Assembly (NCBI GenBank): GCA_036386415.1
Contig: DASVVT010000071.1
Span: 1 to 64,000, forward strand
Source of the DNA: DASVVT01 sp036386415
GTDB lineage: Bacteria > Acidobacteriota > Blastocatellia > Pyrinomonadales > Pyrinomonadaceae
Length of the DNA: 64,000 nt
Reading direction: 5' to 3'
Every line of letters begins with the position of its first letter. The first letter of the stretch is position 1. The notes beneath the pieces were generated by a model. That model searched no databases, had not been told where the DNA came from, and saw only the letters and a program-made list of their open reading frames with translations. A program made the translations under genes and the position numbers. Positions 42,691 through 51,287 of this stretch are shown one piece after another.

Positions 42691-43764
42691 TTATCCCCAT
42701 ACTCCTGGGATCGCGGTGGCGCACTTCGGGCACTTGCCCTGGCGCGTGACCTTCATCTGGCGGATGATGTAGCCGTAGCGTTCGATGAGAAGCTCGTCGC
42801 AGGCGGGGCAGTAGGTGTTCTCCCAGCGCCCGACTCTGCCCGGCAGGTTTCCGGCGTAGATGTAGCGCAGGCCCGCCTCGCGTCCGATCTCGCAGGCGCG
42901 TATCAGTTGCTCTGCGGTGGTGTTGGCATTCTCCGTCATCTTGTAGTCCTGGTGAAACGCCGTCACGTGCCAGGGAATATCCGGCGAAACCTCTGCGATG
43001 AAATCGGCTGCGCGCCTCAGCTCATCATCCGAATCGTTGAAGCCGGGGATGACGAGCGTGACGATCTCTTCCCAGAAGCCGCGCTCGTGAACCATCTTGA
43101 TCGTCTCCAGGATGTTGTCCACGACGCCGCCCAACTGGCGATAGTTGCGATCCGACATTGATTTGAGGTCGATCTTGTAGCAATCCGTCCACGGGCGTAT
43201 GTAGTCCAAGACCTGCGGCGTCGCGTTGCCGTTCGAGATGAAGGCCGTCTTGAACCCCGCCGGCTTCGCTAGCCGGAACACATCTATCGCCCACTCAGCC
43301 GTAATTAAGGGCTCGTTATAGCTCGTCCCGACCAGCGACGCGCCGTAGGCATGAGCAAGAGAGACGAGCTTTTCAGCCGTCACCCTGCGGGGCGCGACAC
43401 CCGCCGCATCATCACGCAAAGCCTGCGACGTTAAAAAGTTCTGGCAATATGCACAGTGCAGGTCGCATCCGAGCATGCCGAAGGTCAGGGTGTCGGAGCC
43501 GGGCAGCGCGTGGAAGAAGGGCTTCTTTTCAGTCGGGTCGCATTGCAGCGCGGCGACGTAGTTGGTGGGAACCATCAGGTGGCCGCCCTCGTTGTAGCGC
43601 ACTTTGCAGATGCCGCGCTTGCCTTCGTTAATCAGGCAGCGATGACCGCACGCGTAGCAGCGCAAGGTGTTTCCGGCTAAATGTTCGGTCAGCTCCGGTG
43701 CGCCTTCGGCTGTGAGGCTATCCAGAACTTCGGCCAGCGACGCCGATTTGGCACTCATGGGCAT
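42691..43764 (-). CDS. amrS: AmmeMemoRadiSam system radical SAM enzyme AmrS
   Basis: Radical SAM protein of 357 residues. An N-terminal Cys-rich ribbon (CYACGHRCLINEGKRGICKV) precedes the cluster motif CDLHCAYCQNF, followed by LVGTSYNEPLITAEW and FISNGNATPQVLDYI. C-terminal cysteines (YCPACDELL, CPKCATAIPG) may bind a second metal. It matches the AmrS subgroup of the AMMECR1-Memo-radical SAM set, related to pyruvate formate-lyase activases. The partners amrA and amrB are not in the window. The function of the system is not established. Confidence 0.93.
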   Translation of the reverse strand: MPMSAKSASLAEVLDSLTAEGAPELTEHLAGNTLRCYACGHRCLINEGKRGICKVRYNEGGHLMVPTNYVAALQCDPTEKKPFFHALPGSDTLTFGMLGCDLHCAYCQNFLTSQALRDDAAGVAPRRVTAEKLVSLAHAYGASLVGTSYNEPLITAEWAIDVFRLAKPAGFKTAFISNGNATPQVLDYIRPWTDCYKIDLKSMSDRNYRQLGGVVDNILETIKMVHERGFWEEIVTLVIPGFNDSDDELRRAADFIAEVSPDIPWHVTAFHQDYKMTENANTTAEQLIRACEIGREAGLRYIYAGNLPGRVGRWENTYCPACDELLIERYGYIIRQMKVTRQGKCPKCATAIPGVWG

Positions 43765-43870
43765 GATCTTAAATCCTCGTCTTTCGGTGAGCGTATTTTC
43801 TGATATTAATTATAGTAAATTTATTCGCGGCGGGTAAGGAGCGAGGGAGACATTACGCCACTCAGAAAAA

Positions 43871-43970
43871 GTCTTTGCGGCCTCCAGCGAAAACCTTTGC
43901 GGCCTCTGCGTTTAGAGAGGTGCTTTAAACGCAGAGGCCGCAGAGTTCATCGCAAAGGACGCCAAGGGTT
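43871..43970. repeat. CGCAAAGGACGCAAAG-type inverted repeat
   Basis: Left arm CTTTGCGGCCTCCAGCG to GCGTTTAGAG and right arm TTTAAACGCAGAGGCCGC to CGCAAAGGACG. It lies between amrS and the downstream end of the second kinase gene. The amrS upstream segment 43765-43870 has no clear signal. Confidence 0.8.
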
Positions 43971-43975
43971 CCCGC

Positions 43976-46495
43976 CTACTTGAAGTTGATGCGACGCCGC
44001 AGGTTGGCGAACCTTGGGTCGGAGTGAAGGCTATCGAACCTCGGATCGACGTTGAGGAAGACCATCCAGTCCGCGTGATCTCTATATGCTTTCTCCAACC
44101 ACTCGAACGCGCGGTCTTTATCGTCGAGGGCAGCGTAAATGGCTGCGATGTGATAGGCCGAGAAGTAACGTTGCTTCGCTATCTCTTTCAATCCATCCAG
44201 CTCAGCCTGCGCCTTGCTCGTCTGACCGGACAGGGCGAGCGCATGCGCATACTCGGCTTTCATCAAAGCCGAGCCGCTCGAACCCTCTATCGCTTTGCGA
44301 AACTCCTCGACGGCCTCCTTGTGCATCCCCTTTTGTTCGTAAGCGAGACCCAGATAACGGCGCGCGACAAAGAAATCCGGGTCTAGCTCAATCAGCTTCC
44401 GACACTGCGCTATCGCATCGTCAAAGCGATGTGCGAAATAGGAGACGTATGCGTAATGGGCTTTGATGATGAGCGAGGTGTTATCAATCTCTTCGGTGCG
44501 CCGACTCTCTTCGAGGGCTTCATCGAATCGACCCGCAGCGGCTAGATAAATGGAATACCACTGATGCGCTTGCGCGTAGTTGGGATTGAGCTTGATCGCC
44601 TTTTTGAACTCTCTTTCAGCCCCGTCGGCGTCCCAATCGCCGCGAAATTTGATGAAGGCCAGCGCGGTGTGGCCTTCGGCGAGCTTGTCGTCAAGCTCCA
44701 AAGCCTTTTCCGCCGCGCTCCTGGCTTTGGGGAAAGCCTCCGAGGGCGCGCTTGCGCCGTAGATGACGAGCATGTTGTAGCAATCGGCCATGCCCGCGTA
44801 GGCTTCGGCATAGTTCGGGTCGCTCTGAATCGCCTGCTCGAAGAAGCGTATGGCTTCTCTGATTCCATCTGCCGTGCGCTTGTTCCAGGCGTTGCGGCCT
44901 TTCACATACAGGGACTCAGCCTCTCTCTTCTTTTTCTCCGTCTCGTTCAGCTTGATCCCGATTTTGGTTGAGACCGCAGCGGTGATCTCTTCCGGCACTA
45001 ACAGCAGGTCGGAGAACCTTGTCGGGCGCTGGACGCCCCAGATGTGGCTCTTATCTTGCGCGCTAATAAGCTCGGCGCTGATGAGGATACTGTCGGCGCG
45101 CTTTGTGACACGACCTATCATCACGACCTCGACGTTCAGCTCGCGCCCCACCGTCTGCGGGTCAACCTGCCGCCCCTTGTATTGCAGGACAGAGTTGAAC
45201 GAGACCACACGCAGCCCCGGCAATTGGGAGAGGTTGTTAATGATGCTCTCCGTGATCTCATCGCCGAGGTGCTCCGTGTTGGAGTCCGGATTGATGTTAC
45301 TGAAAGGCAGGACGGCGATTGATTCAACCGGGCGAGAATATGAGTAAAACAGAAAAGCACCCAGGGCGAGGACGAGTGTGGCAAGCGCGACGAGCGCCGC
45401 TTTCTTATACTGCTTGATCCCGTTGACGATATACTCTGCGCTGGACGTGTTGCGCACAATCGCCACTTCGTTGGTCGAGCCTCTCTGTTCGACGGTCGCC
45501 GCAGCCTTCGCCCCGCTACTACTACGGCTGCTGCCGCCGCCGCTGCCGCCTGATACCAGGCCGCGATCTGAATACTGTTCCTGCTCGTCGCTCAGTTCTT
45601 CCTGAATTTCCAGCCGCTGCTTGAGCCTCTTCAGATCAATGAGCAAATCCTTGATCGTCTGATAGCGCTCATCCCTCTCCTTGGCGAGAGATTTGCTGAC
45701 GATGCGTTCCAGTTCGACCGGTGTGTCGGGGGCGTAGCGGGCTATTGTCACAGGCTTCTTGGTGACGATAGAGATGATGACATCGCTGGCGGTCTTGCCT
45801 TCAAACGGCATGTGGCCTGTCAGCATCTCGTACATCACGATGCCGAGACTGAAGATGTCAGTCCGCTCATCAATGCTGCTCCCGTGCGCCTGCTCCGGCG
45901 ACATGTAATTGACAGTGCCCATCACAGCGCCGGGGTTCGTGTGGATGACGGAATGCGTCTTCGCCTCGGGGTCGCTCGCATTGGGGCCACTGAAGGATTG
46001 TTCGGTGAACTTGGCGAGCCCGAAGTCCAGGACTTTGACGTAGCCGTCGGGCCTCAGCATGATGTTTTCAGGCTTGATGTCGCGGTGGATGATTCCGGCT
46101 TTGTGCGCCGTCGCGAGAGCGGTCGCCGTCTGGATGCTGATGTCGAGCACTTCGCCCGTCGTCATCACGCCGCGCTTCAAACGCTGGCGCAGGGTCTCGC
46201 CTTCTATATATTCCGTGCTGATAAAATGGGACGACCCGCTGTGGCCGACTTCGTAGATGGTGATGATGTTGGGATGATTCAAGGCCGAGGCGGCACGCGC
46301 CTCCTGCTCGAAGCGGCGCACCCAGTCGTTGTCCTCCACGATGTCGCCGTACAGCAACTTGAGCGCCACTTTGCGCCCGAGCCGCTCGTCCTGCGCCAGA
46401 TAGACCTCGCCCATGCCACCTGCGCCAAGACGAACGATAATCTTATACTGGTTGATGTGAGTCCCAACCGTCACGGTCATAGGAACAGCCTCCAC
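43976..46495 (-). CDS. Ser/Thr protein kinase with TolB-like region and TPRs
   Basis: Hanks-type kinase of 839 residues. Kinase residues: RLGAGGMGEVYLA, VALKLL, IHRDIKPEN, VLDFGLAKF and MSPEQAHG. A Ser/Gly-rich linker (310-350) leads to one membrane helix (ALVALATLVLALGAFLFYSYS, about 372-392). Outside the membrane a FlgO/TolB-N-like domain starts with SIAVLPFSNINPDS, and residues 530-810 hold TPR-like units (YAEAYAGMADCYNMLVIYG, AEGHTALAFIKF, YAQAHQWYSIYLAAAGRFDEAL). Such kinases are numerous in Acidobacteriota and are thought to signal from the envelope. Alternative start at residue 6 (ATG). Confidence 0.94.
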   Translation of the reverse strand: MEAVPMTVTVGTHINQYKIIVRLGAGGMGEVYLAQDERLGRKVALKLLYGDIVEDNDWVRRFEQEARAASALNHPNIITIYEVGHSGSSHFISTEYIEGETLRQRLKRGVMTTGEVLDISIQTATALATAHKAGIIHRDIKPENIMLRPDGYVKVLDFGLAKFTEQSFSGPNASDPEAKTHSVIHTNPGAVMGTVNYMSPEQAHGSSIDERTDIFSLGIVMYEMLTGHMPFEGKTASDVIISIVTKKPVTIARYAPDTPVELERIVSKSLAKERDERYQTIKDLLIDLKRLKQRLEIQEELSDEQEQYSDRGLVSGGSGGGSSRSSSGAKAAATVEQRGSTNEVAIVRNTSSAEYIVNGIKQYKKAALVALATLVLALGAFLFYSYSRPVESIAVLPFSNINPDSNTEHLGDEITESIINNLSQLPGLRVVSFNSVLQYKGRQVDPQTVGRELNVEVVMIGRVTKRADSILISAELISAQDKSHIWGVQRPTRFSDLLLVPEEITAAVSTKIGIKLNETEKKKREAESLYVKGRNAWNKRTADGIREAIRFFEQAIQSDPNYAEAYAGMADCYNMLVIYGASAPSEAFPKARSAAEKALELDDKLAEGHTALAFIKFRGDWDADGAEREFKKAIKLNPNYAQAHQWYSIYLAAAGRFDEALEESRRTEEIDNTSLIIKAHYAYVSYFAHRFDDAIAQCRKLIELDPDFFVARRYLGLAYEQKGMHKEAVEEFRKAIEGSSGSALMKAEYAHALALSGQTSKAQAELDGLKEIAKQRYFSAYHIAAIYAALDDKDRAFEWLEKAYRDHADWMVFLNVDPRFDSLHSDPRFANLRRRINFK

Positions 46496-46614
46496 GCTAA
46501 AGAAAGGCTTGAGGTTGGCGAGGAACTCGAAGCCAAAGGCGATGTCAAACTACTTGAAGTGTGCTGATCAGCTATCGGTGGGCGTAGCCTAGCATTTAAG
46601 ATATAGAAAGACAA

Positions 46615-46710
46615 TGCGGAATGCGGAATGCGGAATGATGAATTAAAAGAAAGTCAGCGCGGATTTCGGTTCTTCTTTTCATTCTGCATTCCGCATTCCG
46701 CATTCATCAT
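46615..46710. repeat. Heptamer palindrome (ATGCGGA)
   Basis: Left heptamers ATGCGGA three times and ATGATGA (46613-46641) mirror right TCCGCAT-type heptamers and TCATCAT ending at 46710. It overlaps the stop codon of the small TTG-start gene. Confidence 0.85.
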
Positions 46711-46910
46711 TGTTTTTTCAGTCTGCTCTCCTTTAACTCTTCCCAGTGCTTTTTCGTCTCGCCTGTCAGATCGCCGGGCAGAGTTTCGACCGGGATGTTA
46801 TTGGCGGCGCAGAACTGACGCCAGAGCAGAAAGCGCGCGTCGTATTGTCCCGTCTCGTCAGAGATTTCATTCGTCAACTTCGAAGACTCGCTCTTTTTAT
46901 CTTGCCCCAA
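46707..46910 (-). CDS. Small hypothetical protein, TTG start
   Basis: A 67-residue hydrophilic protein starting MGQDKKSESSKLTNE and ending HWEELKESRLKKQ. The start codon is TTG; AGGA lies 8 nt upstream, which supports real translation. The aromatic-rich centre (YDARFLLWRQFCAANNIP) could be a small helical domain. It is unrecognised. It lies upstream of the kinase gene on the same strand, with a palindrome between. Confidence 0.6.
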   Translation of the reverse strand: MGQDKKSESSKLTNEISDETGQYDARFLLWRQFCAANNIPVETLPGDLTGETKKHWEELKESRLKKQ

Positions 46911-47052
46911 TTTGATTTTCCTCGCTCCCTTATGGATGATCGCTTATCTCGCGTTACTCTGACAGTGTAACAAGTTTCGCGGTCGGAATTAATTCGCCGG
47001 ATGACTTTCGAAGATAAAATTTTTGTGACAGTCTATCTTGAGTGCCCGCGAT

Positions 47053-47095
47053 AAAAAAGAGTGCCGAAGCACACCAGGCTGATACTTCGGCACTC
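47053..47095 (-). terminator. Intrinsic terminator of the truncated haemoglobin gene
   Basis: On the minus strand GAGTGCCGAAG pairs with CTTCGGCACTC across 15 nt and is followed by TTTTTTAT. It is 54 nt after the stop. The rest of 46911-47052 shows no gene. Confidence 0.92.
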
Positions 47096-47148
47096 TCATT
47101 CGAGATTAACAGGAAAGCGCTAAGCGTGTCTTAGGGCTAAGCAGCCGG

Positions 47149-47625
47149 TTACAGTCCGACGATATCCTTCTTCAGACTGGTGACGAAGGCCAGCACTTCG
47201 TCCTTCTCCTTCTTCGGCACTTTGTACTTATCGAGCGCCGCCGCAAGATGTTTGGCAGCCAGCTCCCAATCGCTTTCGGTGATGCCGAGCCCCGTGTGCA
47301 CAGTCTTCATATCACGACCCGTGTAAAGGCAGGGGCCACCCGTCGCCTGGCAGAATTGGTTGAGGACGTGCTGGCGCAGCTTCTTCTTCGAGTCCTGGCT
47401 GAGGCCTACGACGAAGCGCCCGAGTTGCTTGTCCTCGCCCAGTAGCTTGATGAATTCGTCGACGACCAGTGCGACCGCATCGTAGCCGCCGAGCCGTTCA
47501 TAGAGCGTCTTTTCAGTTTTGTCCTGAGCACGCGCCGCAGGTGGTAGGAAAGCGCCCCACGTCGTGACCAGGAAAAGAGCGAGGAGAGGAAGAAATATTT
47601 TCACTAACAAGCGTTGCCTTTGCAT
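47149..47625 (-). CDS. Secreted group 1 truncated haemoglobin
   Basis: Haem protein of 158 residues with an N-terminal signal peptide (residues 8-33, VKIFLPLLALFLVTTWGAFLPPAARA), unusual because most truncated globins are cytoplasmic. The globin core begins LYERLGGYDAVALVVDEF and carries the proximal histidine H110 in GRDMKTVHTGLGI; H86 in RQHVLNQFCQATGG and the CxxxTGGPC pair are nearby. Group 1 members bind oxygen, NO or peroxide. A promoter-like motif lies 205 nt upstream and matches those of msrB and the fasciclin gene, suggesting a role in oxidative or nitrosative defence of the periplasm. Confidence 0.93.
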   Translation of the reverse strand: MQRQRLLVKIFLPLLALFLVTTWGAFLPPAARAQDKTEKTLYERLGGYDAVALVVDEFIKLLGEDKQLGRFVVGLSQDSKKKLRQHVLNQFCQATGGPCLYTGRDMKTVHTGLGITESDWELAAKHLAAALDKYKVPKKEKDEVLAFVTSLKKDIVGL

Positions 47626-47829
47626 CTCAGATCTTCTCCTTCAGATTAGGTTGAATAGACCAGTTGCTCCTGACTTCCGATGTCCCTTTCCCTATGCTCG
47701 CAGACCTTCGATCATACATAAATGGCGATTCCTGTCGGCACGATCCCTATCAAAAGGTGAGCGAGCATGTCAAAGACCGTGCGCCTGTGTCAATCTGATT
47801 TTCATTTCAATGCGCGAGGACTCAAACTC

Positions 47830-47859
47830 ATCTACGGCTCGCGACCTGTGACCGGATTT
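47830..47859 (-). promoter_or_regulatory. ECF-type promoter motif upstream of truncated haemoglobin gene
   Basis: On the minus strand AAATCC (47859-47854), 15 nt, then GCCGTAGAT (47838-47830). The identical boxes and spacing occur before msrB. Predicted 5' leader is about 200 nt. The rest of the gap 47626-47950 shows no gene I would support. Confidence 0.6.
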
Positions 47860-47950
47860 AAGAGCAAGACCTTCTGAAGAGGTAATGCGAAGAGCTTGAT
47901 CATCAGTTGCCATCGGCTTCTTCTTCTTCGCGCGTAGGCTGTGCGTAGAG

Positions 47951-47984
47951 TATAAAAGGCGCGCCGAGATTTCAGCGCGCCTTT
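47951..47984 (-). terminator. Intrinsic terminator of the fasciclin gene
   Basis: AAAGGCGCGC and GCGCGCCTTT form a 10-bp stem; on the minus strand it is followed by TTTTAT. It lies 47 nt after the fasciclin stop. Confidence 0.85.
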
Positions 47985-48030
47985 CTCCCCCACGTTCGAT
48001 CATGCTTCTTCGGGAAAAGCTCTCGGAAGG

Positions 48031-48600
48031 TTAGTTCGGCATCAGGACGGTATCGACGACGTGTATGACGCCGTTGGATTGATAGACATCAGCAGTAGAG
48101 ACGCGCGACGTGCCGCCTTTTTCATCGCGCAGGATGAGGTCTGGCCCTGACATCATCGCCATCAGAGTGCCGCCGCTGACGGTCTTCAAAGTGGCCGTGC
48201 CTTTGCCCTTCTTGATCAACTTGGCAATCGCTTTGGAATCATAACGGCCTGCCACGACGTGATAGGTCAAAACTTTGCTCAGCATGGCCTTATTCTCAGG
48301 CTTGAGCAGCATCTCGACCGTCCCGGCAGCGAGCTTTTCAAAGGCCGCATTGGTCGGAGCGAAGACAGTGAAAGGCCCCGTGCCCTTCAGCGTCTCGACC
48401 AGTCCAGCCGCTTTGACGGCAGCGACGAGCGTCGTGTGGTCTGCGGAGTTGACCGCGTTGTCGATGATGTCCTTGGTGCGGTACATCGCTGCGCCGCCCA
48501 CCATCGGGTTACCATCCTGCGCGAAAGCTGTGGCGGAGGCCACTGTCATTGATGCCACGGCCAGCATCATCATTACGAAAATTTTTTTCATCTCTTTCAT
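48031..48600 (-). CDS. Secreted fasciclin-domain protein
   Basis: A 189-residue exported protein with one FAS1 domain. The signal peptide is residues 4-27 (IFVMMMLAVASMTVASATAFAQ). The domain shows the family blocks DIIDNAVNSADHTTLVAAVKAAGL, GPFTVFAPTNAAFEKL, LTYHVVAGRY and the final GVIHVVDTVLMPN. FAS1 proteins mediate adhesion or matrix contacts and are often controlled by SigK/RskA-type systems, as the gene order here suggests. A promoter motif sits 37 nt upstream. Confidence 0.96.
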   Translation of the reverse strand: MKEMKKIFVMMMLAVASMTVASATAFAQDGNPMVGGAAMYRTKDIIDNAVNSADHTTLVAAVKAAGLVETLKGTGPFTVFAPTNAAFEKLAAGTVEMLLKPENKAMLSKVLTYHVVAGRYDSKAIAKLIKKGKGTATLKTVSGGTLMAMMSGPDLILRDEKGGTSRVSTADVYQSNGVIHVVDTVLMPN

Positions 48601-48636
48601 CCTCTTGTGATTTTAGAATTTCCCAACGTTCACCGG

Positions 48637-48666
48637 ATATACGCACGCTCACGAGTGATCGGATTT
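48637..48666 (-). promoter_or_regulatory. ECF-type promoter motif upstream of fasciclin gene
   Basis: On the minus strand AAATCC (48666-48661), 15 nt, TGCGTATAT (48645-48637). The first box is identical to that before msrB and the spacer length is the same; the second box matches six of nine positions. Confidence 0.6.
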
Positions 48667-48693
48667 TCGAGCGCAAGAAAAAATTCGCGCGCC

Positions 48694-49221
48694 CTACTTC
48701 TTCTTGAATTTGAGAGCCACGGAGTTCATGCAGTAGCGCAGCCCCGTCGGCTTCGGCCCGTCGTCAAAGACGTGTCCCAGATGAGCGCCGCAGACGCTGC
48801 ACAGCACCTCCGTGCGGCGCTCGCCCGGAAGGCTGTCATCAATCTCTTCACGCACGTTCTCTTTCGCAATCGGCGCATAGAAGCTCGGCCATCCCGTGCC
48901 GGAGTCGAACTTCGTGGAAGAGCTGAACAATCTGTTGTCACAGGCCGCGCAGTGATACACGCCCTTCTCGTGATGATCCCAGTACTCGCCCGTGTAAGGT
49001 TTCTCCGTCCCCTTTTGTCTCATCACGTAAAACTGCTCTGGGGTGAGCAGTTGCCGCCACTCCTCGTCCGTCTTGACGACGCGCCTGGATGCAACTCCCT
49101 TTTGCTGCCTGCCTGAAACGGAATTGACCTGCGGCTTTGTGGTTTGAAGCATGACCGTCGACGTTGCAGCCAGAACTACAAGCGCCAATGCGGCCACCAG
49201 CACGCAAAGATGTTTGATCAT
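48694..49221 (-). CDS. msrB: Exported methionine-R-sulfoxide reductase MsrB
   Basis: Repairs methionine-R-sulfoxide in envelope proteins, 175 residues. Signal peptide residues 4-22 (LCVLVAALALVVLAATS). The MsrB domain has zinc cysteines in CAACDNRLF and CSVCGAHLGHVFDD, the substrate segment GTGWPSFY and the catalytic Cys in RYCMNSVALKF. A promoter-like motif lies about 49 nt upstream, and the gene is next to the sigma/anti-sigma and fasciclin genes, fitting an oxidative-stress response. Confidence 0.97.
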   Translation of the reverse strand: MIKHLCVLVAALALVVLAATSTVMLQTTKPQVNSVSGRQQKGVASRRVVKTDEEWRQLLTPEQFYVMRQKGTEKPYTGEYWDHHEKGVYHCAACDNRLFSSSTKFDSGTGWPSFYAPIAKENVREEIDDSLPGERRTEVLCSVCGAHLGHVFDDGPKPTGLRYCMNSVALKFKKK

Positions 49222-49269
49222 TTGTTTAGACCTTTCTCATTAATCTATTTCCGAGCGCAACTGAAGAGT

Positions 49270-49299
49270 ATCTACGGCTCGGCCTGCGTTTCTGGATTT
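49270..49299 (-). promoter_or_regulatory. ECF-type promoter motif upstream of msrB
   Basis: On the minus strand AAATCC (49299-49294), 15 nt, GCCGTAGAT (49278-49270), identical boxes to those at 47830-47859. Predicted leader about 42 nt. Confidence 0.65.
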
Positions 49300-49310
49300 A
49301 TAAAGAAGAG

Positions 49311-49419
49311 AATTAAACGCAAAGGACGCAAAGAAGCCGCAAGACGCAAAGGACGCGAAGAATAATCTCCTTTGCGTCCTTTGCGTCTTCCTCTTCTTCG
49401 CGTCCTTTGCGTTTAGAGG
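49311..49419. repeat. CGCAAAGGACGCAAAG-type inverted repeat
   Basis: Starts AATTAAACGCAAAGGACGC and ends GCGTCCTTTGCGTTTAGAG, with a duplicated inner GACGCAAAGGACGC on both arms. It separates the anti-sigma gene from msrB and its promoter. Confidence 0.85.
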
Positions 49420-49448
49420 TTTTTCGCAGTTGCCAAATGAAGACTGAT

Positions 49449-50408
49449 CTAGGAGGCTGCGCCGAGCAGGTATTTGTCGCCCGTCGGCGCGCTCACGCCG
49501 CTTGCAGGCTCAAGCGTGACGGCGAAGATGGTTGCGCCACGCGCCTCCCCTGCGGGGGCCTGGTCGCGCACCTCTGCATGACCGCGCGCATCAGGGGTGA
49601 AGACAGTGCCGGGCACAGGTTTACTATTGGCGATGAACCAGAGTTGATAGGCTTTGCCGGAGGGCGCAGGCGGCAGATTATCCGCCACGAGCATGGCGCG
49701 CCCCGTGTTGGGATCGTAAGCCAGTTTCGCGTGCGCGCCGGGCGCAACGTCTGTTCCCTTGAGCGTAGCCATAGTAGATACGTTGAACATCTCCATGTCC
49801 TGCCGCGCGCGCGTGGCGATCAGCTCCTTCTCCTCACGCTCGCGCGCCAGCTCCCCTTGAATCTGATTCAAACGGGTGGTCAAGCGTGCGATCTCAGTCT
49901 CCATCGCGCTGTTGCGTGTCCAGAGGATGACCACGAAGGTAATAAGCGCCAGGAAGGCCACAGAGGCGGCCAGCGCGCCGATCCTCAAGGCGGAACTCCA
50001 TGCGCGGCGCGCGGGCTGTTCAAACGGCACAACGTTCGCTGGCGTCGAGGAAGGTCGTTCATCAAGAGTACTACCACCAACATCATCACGCGCCGCTATT
50101 TTTGCGCTTGCAGACTGGGGCTGCTCCCGCAAGCTTCCCATGATACGCGAGCGCAATTGAGCGGAAGGCTCTGCCCTTTCGGCAGCATAGGCGAGCGCAG
50201 CAGCAGTCTCGCGCCACTCGTCAAGCTCCGCGCGACACTCTGCGCACGCCCCCAGATGGGCTTCCATCGCGCGCACACTTTCCGCCTCAAGCGCACCGAG
50301 CGCGTGAAGCGCAAGCATCTCTTTGTACCCTTCGTGGTTGCTCAAAATCTTACACTCAAGGCGACCGCTTGAAACGCTGCGGCCTTCCATCACTTCCTGC
50401 CCCGTCAA
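49449..50408 (-). CDS. RskA-like anti-sigma factor
   Basis: Membrane anti-sigma factor of 319 residues. The cytoplasmic zinc-binding anti-sigma domain has H51, C55 and C58 (AMEAHLGACAECRAEL). One membrane helix follows near 142-162 (IGALAASVAFLALITFVVIL), then a short coiled segment (MEIARLTTRLNQIQGELA) and an RskA-type periplasmic domain (ATLKGTDVAPGAHAKLAYDP, AYQLWFIANSKPVPGTVF, TIFAVTLEPASGVSAPTG). It holds the co-encoded sigma factor inactive until the domain is cleaved or changed. Its start overlaps the sigma stop by 4 nt (ATGA). Confidence 0.95.
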   Translation of the reverse strand: MTGQEVMEGRSVSSGRLECKILSNHEGYKEMLALHALGALEAESVRAMEAHLGACAECRAELDEWRETAAALAYAAERAEPSAQLRSRIMGSLREQPQSASAKIAARDDVGGSTLDERPSSTPANVVPFEQPARRAWSSALRIGALAASVAFLALITFVVILWTRNSAMETEIARLTTRLNQIQGELAREREEKELIATRARQDMEMFNVSTMATLKGTDVAPGAHAKLAYDPNTGRAMLVADNLPPAPSGKAYQLWFIANSKPVPGTVFTPDARGHAEVRDQAPAGEARGATIFAVTLEPASGVSAPTGDKYLLGAAS

Positions 50409-50989
50409 GACTTCTGGCGGAGGCTGTTCATCTGCTCGCGCAATAGCTCGCGCAGCTTGAGCATCCCGGAGCGCATGCGCGTCTTGATCGTCCCCAGTGG
50501 TGCGCCGAGCCGTGCGGCAATCTCCGTCTGCGTCAGTCCTTCAAAATAGGCGAGCAGGAGCGCGCGTCTCTGCTCTTCGGGCAACTCGGCCAGCGCGCGC
50601 CGCACGACCTCGCTCTGCTCCGACCGGATCGCATCACCGACCGCGTCCACACACTCATCCGGCCCGGCGGCGCGCGCACTTTCCGTCACCGCGCGCTCGC
50701 GCGCGTTGAGCGAGCGCAGGCGGTCTATGGCGCGACTGCGAGCAAGCGTCACGAGCCATGTAAAGGGGCGGCCACGCGATTCGTCAAAGTCGGATGCACG
50801 CTTCCAGACTTGCAGGAAAAGCTCCTGTAGAACATCCTCCGCATCGTCGCGGCTATGTAATATACGCAGCACGAGGCTGAAAAGGATTACCCTGTAGCGA
50901 TCATACAGAGAGGCCAAAGCCTGCTCGTCCCCGCGCGCGATGGCGTGGAGCAGCTCCACATCAGACCTCTGTGCCTGTTCGGGATGCAA
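50405..50989 (-). CDS. ECF RNA polymerase sigma factor, SigK-like
   Basis: Sigma factor of 194 residues with two domains: sigma-2 (LLHAIARGDEQALASLYDRY, DVLQELFLQVWKRA, RPFTWLVTLARSRAIDRLR) and sigma-4 (RALAELPEEQRRALLLAYFEGLTQTEIAARLGAPLGTIKTRMRSGM shows the helix-turn-helix; key part TQTEIAARLGAPLGTIKTR). It belongs to the SigK/RpoE-like group and is followed directly by its RskA-like anti-sigma gene. A candidate autoregulatory -10-like box lies 34 nt upstream. Motifs at four neighbouring genes suggest its regulon. Confidence 0.96.
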   Translation of the reverse strand: MHPEQAQRSDVELLHAIARGDEQALASLYDRYRVILFSLVLRILHSRDDAEDVLQELFLQVWKRASDFDESRGRPFTWLVTLARSRAIDRLRSLNARERAVTESARAAGPDECVDAVGDAIRSEQSEVVRRALAELPEEQRRALLLAYFEGLTQTEIAARLGAPLGTIKTRMRSGMLKLRELLREQMNSLRQKS

Positions 50990-51022
50990 AAGGGGTCTCG
51001 CTACAAACTTCTGAAACTAGGG

Positions 51023-51052
51023 TGCTACGGCTTGAATGATACCAAGATTCGA
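51023..51052 (-). promoter_or_regulatory. Weak promoter motif upstream of the sigma gene
   Basis: On the minus strand GCCGTAGCA (51031-51023) matches the second box of the other sites, but the first box position reads TCGAAT rather than AAATCC. Leader length (about 34 nt) matches the other sites. Autoregulation is a guess. Confidence 0.35.
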
Positions 51053-51184
51053 GCCGGAATGCCTACGCTCCTTCATCCAGCAAGCGACGCAGACTTATCA
51101 CCTCAAACGGTATGAAATTTATTGACGTAATTGAAAGCGAGGCGAGAGCCCAATCAATAAGGCACAAAGAGAAGTAGATATTGA

Positions 51185-51246
51185 ATGATCGATGGTGAAT
51201 TGGGGAGACGCCTTCTCTCTTTCCCTTCACTATCGACCATTCACTC
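51185..51246. repeat. Heptamer palindrome (ATGATCG / ATGGTGA)
   Basis: Left AATGATCGATGGTGAA pairs with right TTCACTATCGACCATT. It lies between the sigma gene promoter and the small membrane protein gene. 51053-51184 shows nothing else. Confidence 0.7.
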
Positions 51247-51287
51247 CTTTTCTCTGTGCCTTGGGGGGTGAATTTTGTTAGTCGCTC

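Noticed and set aside
47770..48003. 77-residue frame between haemoglobin and fasciclin genes
   Set aside because: It overlaps the promoter-like motif and the fasciclin terminator and has no family resemblance.
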